From: Sipunculus nudus
Lineage: Eukaryota > Annelida > Sipuncula > Golfingiida > Sipunculidae
Length of the DNA: 64,000 nt
Reading direction: 5' to 3'
Assembly: GCA_026874595.1 (NCBI GenBank)
Contig: CM049322.1
Location: 27,160,340-27,224,339 of the forward strand
Below, in pieces: positions 1-13,366 of the stretch (position 1 is the first letter of the stretch; each line of letters begins with the position of its first letter). The notes beneath the pieces are model-generated. The model worked only from the letters and a program-made list of their open reading frames with translations, ran no database searches and was not told the DNA's origin. A program made the position numbers and the translations under genes.

Positions 1-902
1 CTTTTTTTATAACATCATTTTTTTCCAGGTTTGAAAATGTAACTATACATTTAGAGTATAACAAATATATGTGAATATTTCAGTTGATTCACATTTCTTA
101 ATTGCATCAACATATATATCTAATAAATTAGGTTTATAGTACCTGTCAACATAATGGGGTGGAGGGAGGAAGGAAGGCATAGGGGTGAGAGAGAGAGAAA
201 GAGAGAGAGAGAAAGAGAGCTAGAAAGAGAGAAAGGGAAAGAGAGAGGAGAAAGGCTCTATGGTAATTACTGCCTGACCCAGCCTGACCCAGACACTCAC
301 AGAATCTCTGTATATATTTTCTTCAAATTATTCAATTTTATGCTATAGCAATAATACTATTGTTGACAGTGCGAAGGAGCAAGGACTTAGTGGGGTGGGG
401 GAAGGGGATGGTGGGAGTTACAATACCCTTGCATATACGTACAGGATATGAAATTTAATTAATCAGAGCTTACAGGAAAAAAAAGTTTATTCATAATTAT
501 TAAATATTTAAAACAGGCAAGAAAGCTAGAGAAACAAAGCAAATAATTTTAATTCCCATTCTTCTGAGCCAGGAAATTATGAACAATTTTTACATAAATT
601 CCCTTTTTTATAACATCATTTTTTTCCAGGTTTGAAAATGTAACTATACATTTAGAGTATAACATATATGTGAATATTTCAGTTGATTCACATTTCTTAA
701 TTGCATCAACATATATATCTAATAAATTAGGTTTATAGTACCTGTCAACATAATGGGGTGGAGGGAGGAAGGGAGGCATAGGGGTGAGAGAGAGAGAAAG
801 AGAGAGAGAGAAAGAGAGCTAGAAAGAGAGAAAGGGAAAGAGAGAGGAGAAAGGCTCTCTGGTAATTACTGCCTGACCCAGCCTGACCAAGACACTCACA
901 GA
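1..902. repeat. Direct duplication, 300-bp unit at ~601-bp spacing
   Basis: The block 1-302 recurs at 602-902 almost unchanged, including a purine tract of (GA)n type (169-258 and 770-858). Between the copies is a G-rich stretch and the phrase gggagttacaatac, which recurs near 1447 and belongs to the larger repeat family. No coding potential. Confidence 0.85.
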
Positions 903-1006
903 AGCAGTAGGCAAGGAGTGAAGGTGTTATGTAACAGCCTGGATCACTGTTAACCAATGACTTGATGTAAACATTCAAGACATGGTGCTATAAATATGGG
1001 TCACTG

Positions 1007-3841
1007 TGCTCAGCTGAAGTTGGCCTTGAAGGTAAAAATCTAAAATAATAATGGAGATCAAGTCTAAGATGAAAAGGTAATATATGCCATGGCTGGTTGA
1101 CATGATTGGTTTGTATTGATGAGTGAGAAATTGTTGCAAATAATATTTTGTGACCAAACCATGCATTCTCTAATGTCAAAATTGAAGCATGTGAGCAGTT
1201 TGTGAACATAAGATGTATATTATTACCATGATCATTGGCTGGCTTTTTGATAGTTTGTTGACAGTTCAGTAGTTTACACATTTGCTCAATTGGATCTATT
1301 TTACATAATATATATTATTAAATATATGTATTTTTATTTTATAAAATGTATACAGTTGAAATATAACTGATGTCTCCAGTCCCCAGATGCAAGAACCTGG
1401 TGGTGGTGGTTGGGGGGGGGGGGGGGGGGGGAGGGCTGGAATGATGGGAGTTACAACATCTCTGTATTAACATAGTGTATATACATATAGGATTTCCATT
1501 TAATTCAATAATACTTACAGGATTAAATAGTCCATTCACAATTACATAATATTTAAAAAAGGACAGACAGACTGTTAGACAAACAAAGCTGATAATATAT
1601 TTTAATATTTTAAAGTTTTTCATCTGCAATATTACACATCTGAATACATAAGTTGCTTTCAAATTTCAGACTTTAATGGCTTAAATCCATACACATACAG
1701 CATATGAAAGTTATTTCAACAGTGCTTAAAGGAAAAATTTCATAATTAGTATATATATTTAATGATAATTGAGAGATGATGGACAGACAAGAGCTGATCA
1801 CTTTATGTTCCATTCTCCTGGGGCAAGAATATGTTTCAATATTAGATCTTAATTTTTTCTAATCCAATTATCTTTCAAATTGAAAAAATTGTACACATTT
1901 GCAATATTAACTAATGTCCCAGTGCACAGGTGACAATGAGGTGCTAAGGATCAATGACAGCCGGGGGGGGGGGGGGGGGGGGGAGGAGATGGGATTAACA
2001 ACACTTTTGCATAAACATTCAGGGCAAACAAAGCCTGATCTCCAATTCTGCTGAGGCTCGAAAATAATGAACACATGTTTGTATTAGATCCTTTTTTTTT
2101 ATTTTAAGTTTAATTTGTATACATTTCCAATATAACATAAATTTCTGAATATAAACGTTGATTCATAATTCTAAATTGCATCATCATAAATCTCAATCTT
2201 GTCATGTAACACCACATCATGCATACAAATGTATATTTATATATTCATGGGGGGGGGGGAGGGGGTGTGATATGAGAACAATTGTACACCTGTCACAGCA
2301 GGGGATCTCCCCCAGTGACTGAAACAAATCAGGAACCCTGGCATAGCTGACTTCCAGTGACCTGGAGTGGCCTACCTGCATCTGGAACAAAGCAAGTGAC
2401 TACAATAGACCCTCAAGATAAAATTCAATAACTAGCCTAATTTTCAACCTTTTAGTTTCAAATTTCAGATTTAAACACATTAAATACTTATGTTTACATT
2501 CTGAGAAAATTAAATCAACAGTACTCACAGGGAAAAAATGTGCCATGGTCAAAGTTGGGTAAAATTTCAGGTACTGATTTTATGTTTATGCTAATAACTT
2601 ATAAAATTTACAAAATACAGATCTAATTTTGGGTATACAATTGAATCTTAATTAAACAAAGTTATATACTTAAAAAAAATTCTCTAGCTTCAATAATTTT
2701 CATGAAACCTGAGTAAATATTTTTCCTGATTTTTTACAAAGTCAATTTTGTTTGGGCACATAACTTAAAACAATTACGCAATACTGACATCATTTCTGGC
2801 ATGTGCATAGCGAATGTATAGAAAAATATGTATATTATATATGATCAAAGTCAGATCAGTGGTTTTGATACTAGGCAGTCCTGAAGTGTAACAAAGGGTT
2901 TTTAATGAAAAAAATGAAGTTTTTCATTAATATCTCGAAGGAATTAAGTTCTGGTGACCAAATTCTTGGCATGGTAGGGGATTTTGGAGACATCTTACTG
3001 TATGCCTAATTTAAGGAACTTAGAGCTGAAGCTGGGGAGCTGAGCTCTAGCAAACTGCATAACACTAGGTTGATGTAAACAATATGTGACATGGTGCTTG
3101 AAAACTTGAATAAAATCTACAGTTTTTGATCAACTGGTTTCAAATTTTAGATGTTAACAGTTGAAATGCTAACAAAAACATGCTTTGAAAATTAAATCCA
3201 CAGCAGTTACAGAAAAAAAACGTGCCATGGTCAAAGTTGGGCAAAGTTTAAGGTACCAATTTTTTATTTTTGCTAATATTTCAAAAAATTTAAAAGATTT
3301 TGATCAAATTTTGGGTATACAATTTAATTTTGATTAATAAAAGTTATATTACTGGAAAAAAAGTGCTTAGCTTTAACAAGTTTTGTGTTAAGTGATCAAA
3401 TTTTTTTCCTGATTATTTACAAAATGCATTATGTTTGGGCCCATAACTTTTTTAAATTATATAATACAGACCCAATTTCTGGCATGTACATAGGAACCAT
3501 ATAGAGGATTATTTATGGTAAATATGAGGAAAAACAGATGAGTGGTTTTGATATTAGGCAGTCCTGAAGTGTGAAAATAGGATTTTAATAAAAAATTGAG
3601 GTTTTTCCTTAATTTCTCAAAGGAACGAAGTCGCAAAGACCCAGTTTTCGGCTTGGTAGGAGATCTTGGGGACATCTAACATTATGCTGAATTTTGGATT
3701 CCTAGGTCTTACGGTTTCAAAACGTGCCACATCTACGGACGGACGGACGGACGGACGGACGGACGGACGGACGGACAGACGGACGGACGACGGACAATGG
3801 ACCACGACTATAGCTCAGATGACTTATAGTCAGCTGAGCTA
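1007..3841 (+). repeat. Dispersed non-coding repeat, copy A (second copy at 60424-62321)
   Basis: Begins gggtcactgtgctcagctga and ends in a (GGAC)n tract and a hairpin, as does 60424-62321 in the same orientation. Relative to that copy it has about 640 extra bases (1370-2025) carrying two poly-G modules. It also has an internal direct duplication: gtgccatggtcaaagttggg occurs near 2538 and again near 3222. No ORF of note. This looks like a high-copy interspersed element with modular gains and losses. Confidence 0.8.
3735..3841 (+). repeat. (GGAC)n tract and terminal hairpin of the dispersed repeat
   Basis: Runs of GGAC at 3735-3790 are followed by an imperfect palindrome at 3811-3841. The outer stem is TAGCTCAG with CTGAGCTA, the inner stem TGACT with AGTCA, and the loop TAT. 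The same arrangement stands at 62236-62321. Confidence 0.85.
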
Positions 3842-3844
3842 ATA

Positions 3845-4060
3845 AAAACGACCCATAATGTAATAATCATACACTGCCCATATTGTAATAAAACTGGCCC
3901 GTACTGTAATAACAGCCCATAATGTAATAAAAAACGGCCCATTTTGTAAAAACGGCCCATATTGTAATAAAAACAACCCATATTGTAATAATCATACCCT
4001 GCCCATATTGTAATAAAACGGGAAGTGGGAAAAACGGCCCATATTGTAATAACATATGTT
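3845..4060 (+). repeat. Degenerate ~20-bp array, left arm of an inverted pair
   Basis: Repeats of cggcccatattgtaataaaa with variants (cataatg, catactg). Its reverse complement occupies 7358-7560, including matching irregular pieces (cataccctgcccatattgt and the nearby agtggg). The pair could be long terminal inverted repeats of a ~3.7-kb element, or two copies of one local satellite in opposite orientation. Confidence 0.75.
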
Positions 4061-4822
4061 TAAGCTCAAGAATGAATCCCAAATCTAACAGGCGATATGT
4101 CGTTTGAGAACACCTTCTAAAATTACAGCCATTTTGGTTCCTCATTTTGTATAAGAGATGCAGTCATAATGTAAATCCAGTGAAACAGTCAACATTTATG
4201 CTGTCTACGTAAATTTGACATGAATTTAATCATTATCTTCTAAACTGCATTTTTTTTCACAATATTGGCCTTTTTGCCCATTTAAGCCCCGACCATGCTC
4301 CTTACAGTTAAGGTGAGGATAAGTTATTACTATGTTACTCATTTATTATTATGGTATTGGCAATTATTATAATATTGGCCGTTTTTACAACAAATAGGCA
4401 ATTTCTACTGCAATATTGACCATTGTTACAATATAGGACGTTATAACAATATGAGTCGTAATAACGACCCATAATCTATTAACCGTCAATTATTGTAAAA
4501 AACGGCCAATATATATATGTATATATAGACCGTTAGGGGTGGGAGTGGGGGTGGGGCTAGGGTGGTGGGTAGGGTGCAGAAGGCTGAAGGAGGCTTCCCT
4601 TGCGATCGCTCGGCGATTGCAAACATCTGGATTTTCCTGGACTGTACAAACAGTTGTAATAATTACTGGGAGGCACTCTCTATGGCTCAGATGGTGGTCT
4701 TTATAGGTCTTTATAGTTGTTCGTCGATCCGTTAGGTAGACAAAATACTGTCACCTTGTTCCATTAATAAAAAAAAATTATACTACTTCTCTGTAGGATG
4801 GTTCAAAGTTTGAAGGAATAAC

Positions 4823-4823
<1 letters not shown>

Positions 4824-4896
<73 letters not shown>
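4824..4896. repeat. (TA)n microsatellite
   Basis: About 70 bases of TA with a single phase break near 4859. Confidence 0.95.
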
Positions 4897-4900
<4 letters not shown>

Positions 4901-5282
4901 TGTGGAATCAATCGCTTTTTTAATTAATCTTAACCTGTTTGTACATCTGTATAAATCTATCTCGGTTTGGAATACGTACGTGACAGGGCACACGCTTAGT
5001 GTCATTTATATAATATCCTGGTGTCAGGTAACTACCTCACCTGCGGGTCCGGGGTGTGTAATCATCCCCATAATTGATTCAAAACATGGAGGATCTCGCC
5101 AAATTTTGCATTCGTTTGTGATATAAATGTGATACACGGCTGTTGGGCACAGCCTTCCCATTATGCAGAGCGCTCACCCTGGATGGGGACCGACCACGAA
5201 AAATCTCATCGCTCCTCGGCATGGCCCCGGTCGCATCCAGTACTCGCCGTCCCTTCGGAATTTCACTTAATCTAATATCAAG

Positions 5283-5315
<33 letters not shown>

Positions 5316-5951
5316 AATTTCCCAATTGTCGTGATTGATTTTTATTTTTCATATTTATTTTTATTAAATAGCAATTAGATTTTAATTTTTTAACTGCAGT
5401 TTATTACTTACAAATTCATTAGTTGAGGATAAGGATATTTATGAACAGCTGCAGAACTACTGCAGAGTACCAGGCCCTGGTTGGGGTCGACCGTGAACAC
5501 TCTCACGGCTCCTCTGGTGATACCGGTATACTCGAACCCGCGATATGTGCACTAAGGAGTCATGTGTCCTGTCGTGCCCATGGACCCCGGAAAAATGCAA
5601 AGTTTAACAAGATAATATTTTGCAAATTATTAACGTAAATTCGTATATGCGCCTTTACCTTAACATGTTGGAAACGATTGAAATTTTCTATTCTATTTTG
5701 AAAAATAAATAATTAAATATTTATCCTCTCTACAGTTTCAATTCATAACGCAAAGACATAAGAAAAGTTTTTCAGGAAACGGAATTTCTCATTTTTTGTG
5801 ACAATTGCCACCAAATGTCCTCTTTACATTGCATATTAAAAAAATGTCCAAATATGAACCCTCCCCATGAACCTGTTACTAACCTATATGAAACCATGGT
5901 TCATAATTGAATAAAAAAAGTCATATTTTCATACACTAAAATATAACGTAA

Positions 5952-6014
<63 letters not shown>

Positions 6015-6608
6015 ATGTATACATAACAGTTTTCATAGTACCCATATATGCATATTAGCGCCCCCCCCCCCCCCCCCCCATTCGAATTTCTCGATCTGCC
6101 ACTAATCATATTACCCCCTCCCCTCCCTCAATCCTGGCTACGCCCCTGAATCTCCCAGCTGTGAGGCCTATGCTCTCCCTCTAGAGCACAGAAACCGGCA
6201 TTTTCAAATTTTGTTGTGTGGGCGTAATGTTATTTTTGAGAAAATTAAATTGTATAAGAGTCACTCTTGAATCGCACGAATGACGCATCCAGGTTTTAAC
6301 TTCAAATATGTGTGTTGAAAGCTCTTAATCTATGCGACGTGTTATACATATTGACCTAAGACATCTTAACCAATGCATACATGGGCATTATAAAATTGCA
6401 GCAGTACCTATATTTGTAATTTCTAAATCTCGGGATGTTTTGAGATATCATATAATATATTCTCTATGATACATTGTGCAAAACGCACTGAAATATTTCA
6501 ATATATTAAAATTTATCGATGATGAGAGTTTTGTATATTTTATCTGTTAATATTTTATATATATATTTCTAGGATTTATTAAAGCGCCTGGGTCCATTAA
6601 AGCTAATA

Positions 6609-6732
<124 letters not shown>

Positions 6733-7036
6733 CTCTGAAGAAAAACAACACTGTTAATTCACAACAGTCTGTTTCACGGGATGTGACCCGATCATCAGGT
6801 GAATGTTGTTAGAATGAAGCTAACGGCGTGGTATGAAAAGCCGAGACTTTACGAGATTACGTGATTATACTTTTGCGATTCGGGGGGGGGGGGGGCATGT
6901 GAAAGACTGACACTGATCCTATTGTTCTCGGGTGCACAATAGGATTGGTCGGGGTACACGTGCGATACTGGAACATAACAGGGCAGGGCAAAGTCTGTAG
7001 GCCATAGAGCACTTTACATCGGGAGGTAATACTACC

Positions 7037-7038
<2 letters not shown>

Positions 7039-7126
<88 letters not shown>
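7039..7126. repeat. (TA)n microsatellite
   Basis: Nearly 90 bases of uninterrupted TA. Confidence 0.95.
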
Positions 7127-7128
<2 letters not shown>

Positions 7129-7357
7129 TTGTTTAAATACTTTATCATCCTATTTAAACACTGAACTAAAGGATTAACATGAACCATGGGCCATAATTCG
7201 CTCATATTAGCTTGGTCACCGTTTTAAAACAGATAGTCATTATATTATCCCGTGGTTTTTCATACTTGTAAGTTCACGTACACATTCTTGTCACGATAAG
7301 TCGATATTTGAATTGTCTAAGTTAATTTGCATGATATTTGAATTATAAAATTATCGG

Positions 7358-7560
7358 CCGTTTTGCCCACCTGCGATTTTATTACAATATGGGCCGTTAT
7401 ACCCACTTGCGATTTTATAACAATATGGGCAGGGTATGGTTATTACAATATGGGCCGTTTTTTATTACATTATGGGCCATTATTACATTATGGGTCGTTT
7501 TTATTACATTATGGGCCGTTATTACAGTATGGGCCGGTTATTACATTATGGGTCGTAACA
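7358..7560 (-). repeat. Degenerate ~20-bp array, right arm of the inverted pair
   Basis: On the plus strand it reads ttattacaatatgggccgtt and variants, the reverse complement of 3845-4060. Apparent ORFs through it (ITLWAVITVWAGYY and similar) are by-products of the repeat. Confidence 0.75.
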
Positions 7561-8237
7561 CCAGCAATGCCTTCTTCTGCCGTTTGCAATTTCGTATTGT
7601 TCCGTATTGTTTGCCTACAGATGGTCTTTTTGGATTACGATTGGCGAATATGTGAAAATTAACAAAAATGCTTTATCTCTTTGCCGTGCTTTTTTATTAT
7701 TATTCATCTGATAATATAGATGAGGAATTTTGGAAGTTCGGCATTTTGACACTGACAAGAATAATTCAGACACTTCACAATATAAGCTCGTATACAGTCC
7801 CCTCCAAAACTGATGTAAAAGTATTCCCTTTGCTTTCGGTCTCAATCGTCATCATAAAGTTGCTTTTAAAACAATGTTTATAGTTTGTAAACATGATTTG
7901 GTAGCAGGGCACCAAACAAAGACTTCCATCTTGTAAACAGAGGAACGCTTTGTATTGCGTCAAGTGAAGCTTTTATGTATGCACATTAAAACCAGCTTAC
8001 ATATCATGGAGATTATTAGGGGAAAGGCACTCTCTCTCTCTCTCGCTCTCTCTCTCTCTCCCTCTCTTAATCCTAAGCCCCAAGAAATGGTTATAATCTC
8101 TCACAACTAGCACGTGATTCTGAAAATTATAGGAATATTGGTATTACATGCTTCAAAGAACCTTATTAGAAACGGCAACGACAGAGGCTAACGCTGTTTC
8201 GTTACTTAAAATGTGGATACATATAACGAGACAACAA
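7561..8237. other. No gene seen; (CT)n at 8029-8063
   Basis: Low-GC sequence with ORFs up to 76 codons on both strands that overlap each other and show no known domain, repeat or splice context. The pyrimidine tract at 8029-8063 is a (TC)n microsatellite. Confidence 0.5.
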
Positions 8238-8454
8238 CGAAGGGTTTCGAGTTACGCTCGTTGTTTTCTTGTTTGATTCTCGTTGTTTTCTCGTTAAAGT
8301 ACACCTAACGAATGAGATAACGACAAAACTATATTAAATTTTCGAGTTCACCCCCCCCCCCCCCCCCCAGTTGTTTTAATTCTCGTTGATTTCTCGTTTA
8401 ATTCCACCTAACGAATAAGATTACGATGAGACTACAAAATGTTCGAGTTCACCC
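8238..8454 (+). repeat. Tandem pair of ~105-bp units
   Basis: Two units, each starting cgagtt and containing tctcgttg, tttctcgtt and cacctaacgaat; the second starts near 8343. A poly-C run (8351-8368) separates them. Diverged and non-coding. Confidence 0.65.
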
Positions 8455-11400
8455 CTGGTGGTTCGATGGAGAATTAGGAGTAGCTGCATGTACGACATGT
8501 CGTAGTCAGAGTTATATTGAGAGTAAATTAAGGAACTGAGCTTTCTGTCAACCACCGAATCTGAGCTACAGAACCAGGGGTTGAGGGGGTTCATCCTCTC
8601 ATTTTTTTAACAAGGTTGCACATGGGAGCAAATACATTTGCAGTTTTTTTTATGGTATGTTTATATACAGATTATTTTGTTCCGGTATATTTAGGACAGA
8701 ATAAAAGTTTTTACGACAAAACAATTTGTATTAGCAAGTATCTAATTATTTTAGATGAAAGAAAAAAAATGAGTCATCTGATGAGCCGTAGTAACTCAGA
8801 TCCACCACATACCTTAATAATAATATCATGCTCTGTTACTAAACACTGAGCGCCGTGTGCCCGCGGAGGAAGGACAGCATATCGTGTGTGTATATAGACA
8901 AAGTAGGTTAAAAGCACGGCATGTTCATTCTTGTTTATTTTTTCTCAGCCCCGCTAGGAGCACACTACCCAGCAACCGTAATGTGTGCTATAAAAAGTTT
9001 AGTATTCTACGTTTGCCAGCTGCCCATTGCCAGATACCATTCACTACAGGGTGTGGAGGGCTTACCTTTATGGTATTTACTTTGATAAGGAGTCCTAGCA
9101 CAGAAGGCGGTCAGATCAGGATCCGAAACTACAACCTTGTTGTAGTCACGAGTCCAGCGCATAAACCAATACACCGCCACCCAACGAAAATGACAAGGAC
9201 CTCGACAGCGCTAGCCTTTAGACAAGAGCACATGTATACTCTGACAAGAACAGGATGGTTATCTTCATGATGGTAATGTAAAGAACATAGCAAATAATTT
9301 GCAAGAAACAGATTTATTGTCCAACAAGGAGGGTGGCGACCTAATTGCTTCAAATGCAAATGTCATCTGGCCTTCCTGGCTAGACTTTGAAAACGACATT
9401 ATTCTTCAAAATGTCACCTTCTCTTGGCTTGAATTTGTAGACGACATTGTAATTATTAATGAGGCAAAGTCAGAACTCTTCTCATTCCGCACATATTTTA
9501 CAGCCTCAGAATCATTGAATCTCCCTCATAATCACAATGCAAGTCCTCCTTAAGCATTTATTGCATATCTTGTTAAAAATCTGATGCCAAGATTTTGGAG
9601 ACAAATTTCATACATTTCATGTTGCCCAGAAAACTTGAACAAGAAATTTGTGTCGTCAACAGTATTTTCTATGTGTATAATTGAGCTCTGTAACAGCTCT
9701 TTCTTGGATAAATTTGTGTCCCTTCTTAAAAGTTCTGAGATGAGTGCTCATTTAGTAACGATGTTGTTTCATCCATGAGGACCAGGTGATCTGGAGTGAC
9801 TGTGTCATCAATTATGGACAATAATCTATTATTTCTTTGTAGATTGTTACCTTAATACTTGTACTAGGGAGCAGATCCTCTAAAGTGTGTGCTTGACACG
9901 AGATATTACTTTTCCTGACACCGCTCGGTGTCATGGCAACACCTGTTAGCCAATTAGGAGAGAGCCTTACCGCAGATGGAACGAGATTACTCAGACAAGT
10001 GGGTCCAAATTAGTCTCTCCCTGAACTCGGTCATTTAGCGAGTTCTCTGTGTTAAGGCAGCGCACAAAGCCCTGTGTAATGACTAATATATTTATTTTCA
10101 TTATTTAAGACCTGATCGAGTAAGACATCGATCCTGTCTAAGTATAAGTCTTTCATAGTTCCTATTTTCCTTTCGTTCCTGGAACGTTGTGAAAGTTCTC
10201 AACTTCTCCGAGACCCGCTGCCATCTGCCGGCCGCTTGTGCAATTAATGTTCCTCCCGTTTCTATGCAATTTACGGGTGGGCGACCCTTGCTGCCATCTG
10301 TCGGCAATCGTTGCAACTAATGTTCCTGTCAATTTTATTATTGTTCAGAGGTAAATAACTTTGTATTTCTAAGGCCACATAATCCAATGTTTTTTAGACT
10401 TCAGCCATTAATTTATATTATGTGCCCTGGTCATTAGTACATCTTCCACATTGCTGTACAATAAAATACCACATTTACCTGATAATGATAAAACCAGTTA
10501 CATCCTGTTCAACGTATAGCTTATTTCTCTGCTTATTGTTAAACTAATCCTACAATCAACACCGCCTGTTTCTCTGCCTTTTGCTTGCATTTTGCACATT
10601 CATAGGCTTTCACATTAACCCCTAATTTTTAAACACCCAAACCAACACTGCCTATTTAAACAAATGTGTATCCTGTTATAAGCAATATCTTTTGATCTGG
10701 AGCCCATTGTTTCTTTTTAATATATCAGCTTATCAGCAGTTTTACCCAGCAGAATAATTGGTCCATTCAGAATAATTATAACATTAAATTAGGTCTTCAG
10801 ATAAGGATACAAATTTCACTGTTCGCCATAGTTATACACCATTGCAACCCTGCTATACTGATAGTAGCTCCCTTGGCCTGCTGTAGCTATTGTAGTCATA
10901 TATGCATGCGATAGCTTATGGGTAACCACTGAGTACTTGACTTGTTGCTCAGACTATTTTGATTACTCAGTTGTTTCTACATGGGTAGATATTTAGATTA
11001 TAGCTAATTATAGCTACATTGAGCAGTTAATCATTTGATTTACTCACTGGTTTACTCAAAGCTGCTTTATTTTAAATTAAAATTTTTACATGAAGTACAT
11101 TCTTTTTTTATCTGCTGATCAACTCGGGTGCTTCAGCACTTTTAATAATTTCATGCATGATCAGATTTTTTTTGCTGTGTACTAAGCACCCCTGAGCATG
11201 ACAGTTACTAGTATAACTGGTCAATAATTGCCACATTTCCTGTCATATTTATTTTGACATATTGATAACCCAGAATATCTCTTCTTTGGTGATTTTATCC
11301 CAGCGGTCTCCCTAACAATGCCATTAAATCTTCATACCGCTTCAGTGGATAACATTATTAAGTTTTTACCAGATACATATTCACCTTCTGCATCTTTAGA

Positions 11401-11784
11401 TGTTGTTGCACTTTGCCAGTGCAATCCAGATTTCGATTTGCATGACTTAGCACAAGCTTCTGGACTCGCAGTCTCTGATTTACCTCCTGCTCACAAGGTA
11501 TGGGGGTCCGGAAAGGCATATTGCTACTGGGTCAGGGACGGCACAGCTTTGACTTGATTCTAGTGGTGGTACCTTCTCGGATCTCTCAGGTACACGTCCA
11601 CATGTAGTTCCGCATCATGCACCGCGCATCAGGTCCCACAACGAATCTATAGAATGCAGTCCCCTGGCAAATGCCCCGAACGTCAGGGCAAATGCCCCGA
11701 AGGGCTACGTCATCATCGCAGTACCAGTGATACATCTTGTGACAGATTAAGGTGTCGCCATAAAGCCCCAGTCCCATATAAACA
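8455..11784. other. Low-complexity-poor stretch without recognisable gene
   Basis: Only short overlapping ORFs occur. Two related ~72-bp units lie at 10217-10260 and 10289-10332 (ctgccatctgccggc / ctgccatctgtcggc, then taatgttcct). A perfect small hairpin, GACACC-GCTC-GGTGTC, is at 9918-9933. The 79-codon ORF at 11318-11557 carries an AAG|gtatgg donor-like site near 11497 but no family resemblance. Confidence 0.4.
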
Positions 11785-12300
11785 CGGATGATCACGGCAG
11801 TCCCGGAAAGTGCCAGATCGCGCCGGTTCAAGATCCGGGATGATCCGTGCTCATTTTGGGGTTTTCGAGCGTCGACGGTCGTCCAACAACACGGCAGCTA
11901 CACGGACAAACCCGGGCAAACACGGATGACCACGGACCGGACAGTCACGGCAGAGCGACGGACCAACACGGACCAATACGGCAGAGACACGGACAGCCCC
12001 GGATGAACACGGAACATCCCGGACTGTCAAGGACTCACACGGACTATCAAGGCTGAGCTACGGCTGTCCCGGACCCTACACGGGCAGCTAAACGGATCAT
12101 CCCGGATGTCGCCATCTCCCCGGACCGTCACGGACGAACACAGTAGTTTCGAACTTCCCAAAACTGCCGTATTGGCCTCCCGGAGCCCCAAGGACCTTAC
12201 CGGACGTTCCAGGACCAACAGGGATCGACGCAGACTATCACGGCGGCTACACGGTTCACACGCCGGATCGTGCCGGATGTGATCCGTGTTGATCCGGCAC
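11785..12300. repeat. GC-rich ~10-bp periodic CGGA array
   Basis: A motif of the type NNCACGGACN / NNCCCGGATN recurs about every 10-11 bases for ~500 bases, for example acacggacaa, cacggatgac, acacggacca, ccccggatga, tcccggactg, acacggacta. Both ends contain gatccg/cggatc palindromic pieces. GC content is far above the AT-rich surroundings. ORFs here are repeat artefacts. Confidence 0.75.
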
Positions 12301-12414
12301 CTATATGGGACTGGAGCTTAACCACAGCAGAAGTACTTGTCGACAGAGGATCAGGCATACTAGGAGGCATGGGGAAGATTCAGGCACCATCAAGGGGATA
12401 CTTCAGGATCATGC

Positions 12415-13233
12415 TGTAAGATTTGGCATGATAGGTTGTATTTTCTTGTATTTCATGTCACACTTAATGAGTTCAATGGGCTTCTCTCTCTCATTTGCAG
12501 CTGTTCTCAATAATAGGAATATTTTAATTATTATTATAACTTTACTGATTTTGTGAATTTAATCTTTCGTATACATTCAAACCTCTGCATTACCTTGTGA
12601 CATATCACACATGTATAACAAGCCTTTGTTCCATGATGCCTGGGTACTGATTGCATAATCTCCTAGTCATGGTCACTGGGTCCCGTATTTGTACAGGCCA
12701 GATCCTAATATGTTAATCTCATCAGGGTAAAGGTGTTGATCTCATCAGGGTGACCACTAATGGGGGGGGGGGGGGGGGGGGTCCCGTGATGTTTGGTCAG
12801 CTAAGAGCACACACAGATAGATGATATCAGGATAACGTATAATTACACTGTATGTAGACCTTGTATATGTCAGGGTATAATCAACAAACTCTCATTTCAT
12901 TGGCCAGTATAGGGGGTGGAGTTCACCTCACCCATCTGACCAATGGAATGAATGGGTGATGTTATTGGTTATATTCAAATGAGAGAGAGAGAACAAAAAC
13001 CATGGGATAATTATGTGTGAGCAGATTCCACTTTGGCGACTCGGCACCTAGGACAGTTTCTGTGTATGGACATTTTTATCATATACTTAATACAAGAAGA
13101 ATAAAAAAATGGTTACCTAAGTTACCGAATTTGTGTGTTGTGGCTGTGTGTCACAAGTGCCATAAACTTGCTTGAACGAGAGCGTGAGTGGGAGAAAGAC
13201 GAAGTTTATATAGTAAAGTAACATAAGTTTACA
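12415..13233 (+). repeat. 5' LTR
   Basis: Starts TGTAAG, ends TTACA. It contains a 20-base G run at 12762-12781 and an AATAAA signal near 13100 (agaagaataaaaaaatgg), placing R/U5 in the last ~140 bases. Confidence 0.93.
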
Positions 13234-13254
13234 TTGGCGTCGCGTGCCAGGTCG
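13234..13254 (+). promoter_or_regulatory. Primer-binding-site-like sequence
   Basis: One base after the left LTR comes TGGCGTCGCGTGCCAGG. TGG matches the universal CCA end of a tRNA; I could not assign the tRNA from memory. Confidence 0.5.
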
Positions 13255-13261
13255 AACTAAA

Positions 13262-13366
13262 ATGTCAGATCACACGCCTAGAGATAGAAAAACTCCTGAA
13301 CCAACGGAGAGAGCAGTGTTCAAGCACATGAAAGCGAACAAAAATCAAATACGCTGCCGAAACTGA
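13262..13366 (+). pseudogene. Short ORF at the gag-start position of the LTR element
   Basis: 34 codons from the first ATG after the primer site, beginning MSDHTPRDRKTPEPTERAVF, then stop. The position suits the start of a gag that has been deleted. No domain is recognisable. Confidence 0.4.

Noticed and set aside
4778-5005. ORFs rich in Tyr-Ile repeats (also near 6569, 52245 and 62459)
   Set aside because: Translations of (TA)n microsatellites.
5423-5638. tRNA-derived SINE or tRNA on the minus strand (cgggttcgagtatacc near 5529-5544)
   Set aside because: Only a B-box-like piece is present; no matching A box at the right distance and no cloverleaf could be drawn.
9299-9553. 84-codon ORF (MQETDLLSNKEGGDLIASN...)
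   Set aside because: Considered as the missing DPP4-like exon or a retroelement piece; wrong strand for the former and no motif for the latter.
11318-11557. 79-codon ORF with donor-like aag|gtatgg
   Set aside because: No family resemblance, no partner exon, and the flanks are repeats; left as unexplained.
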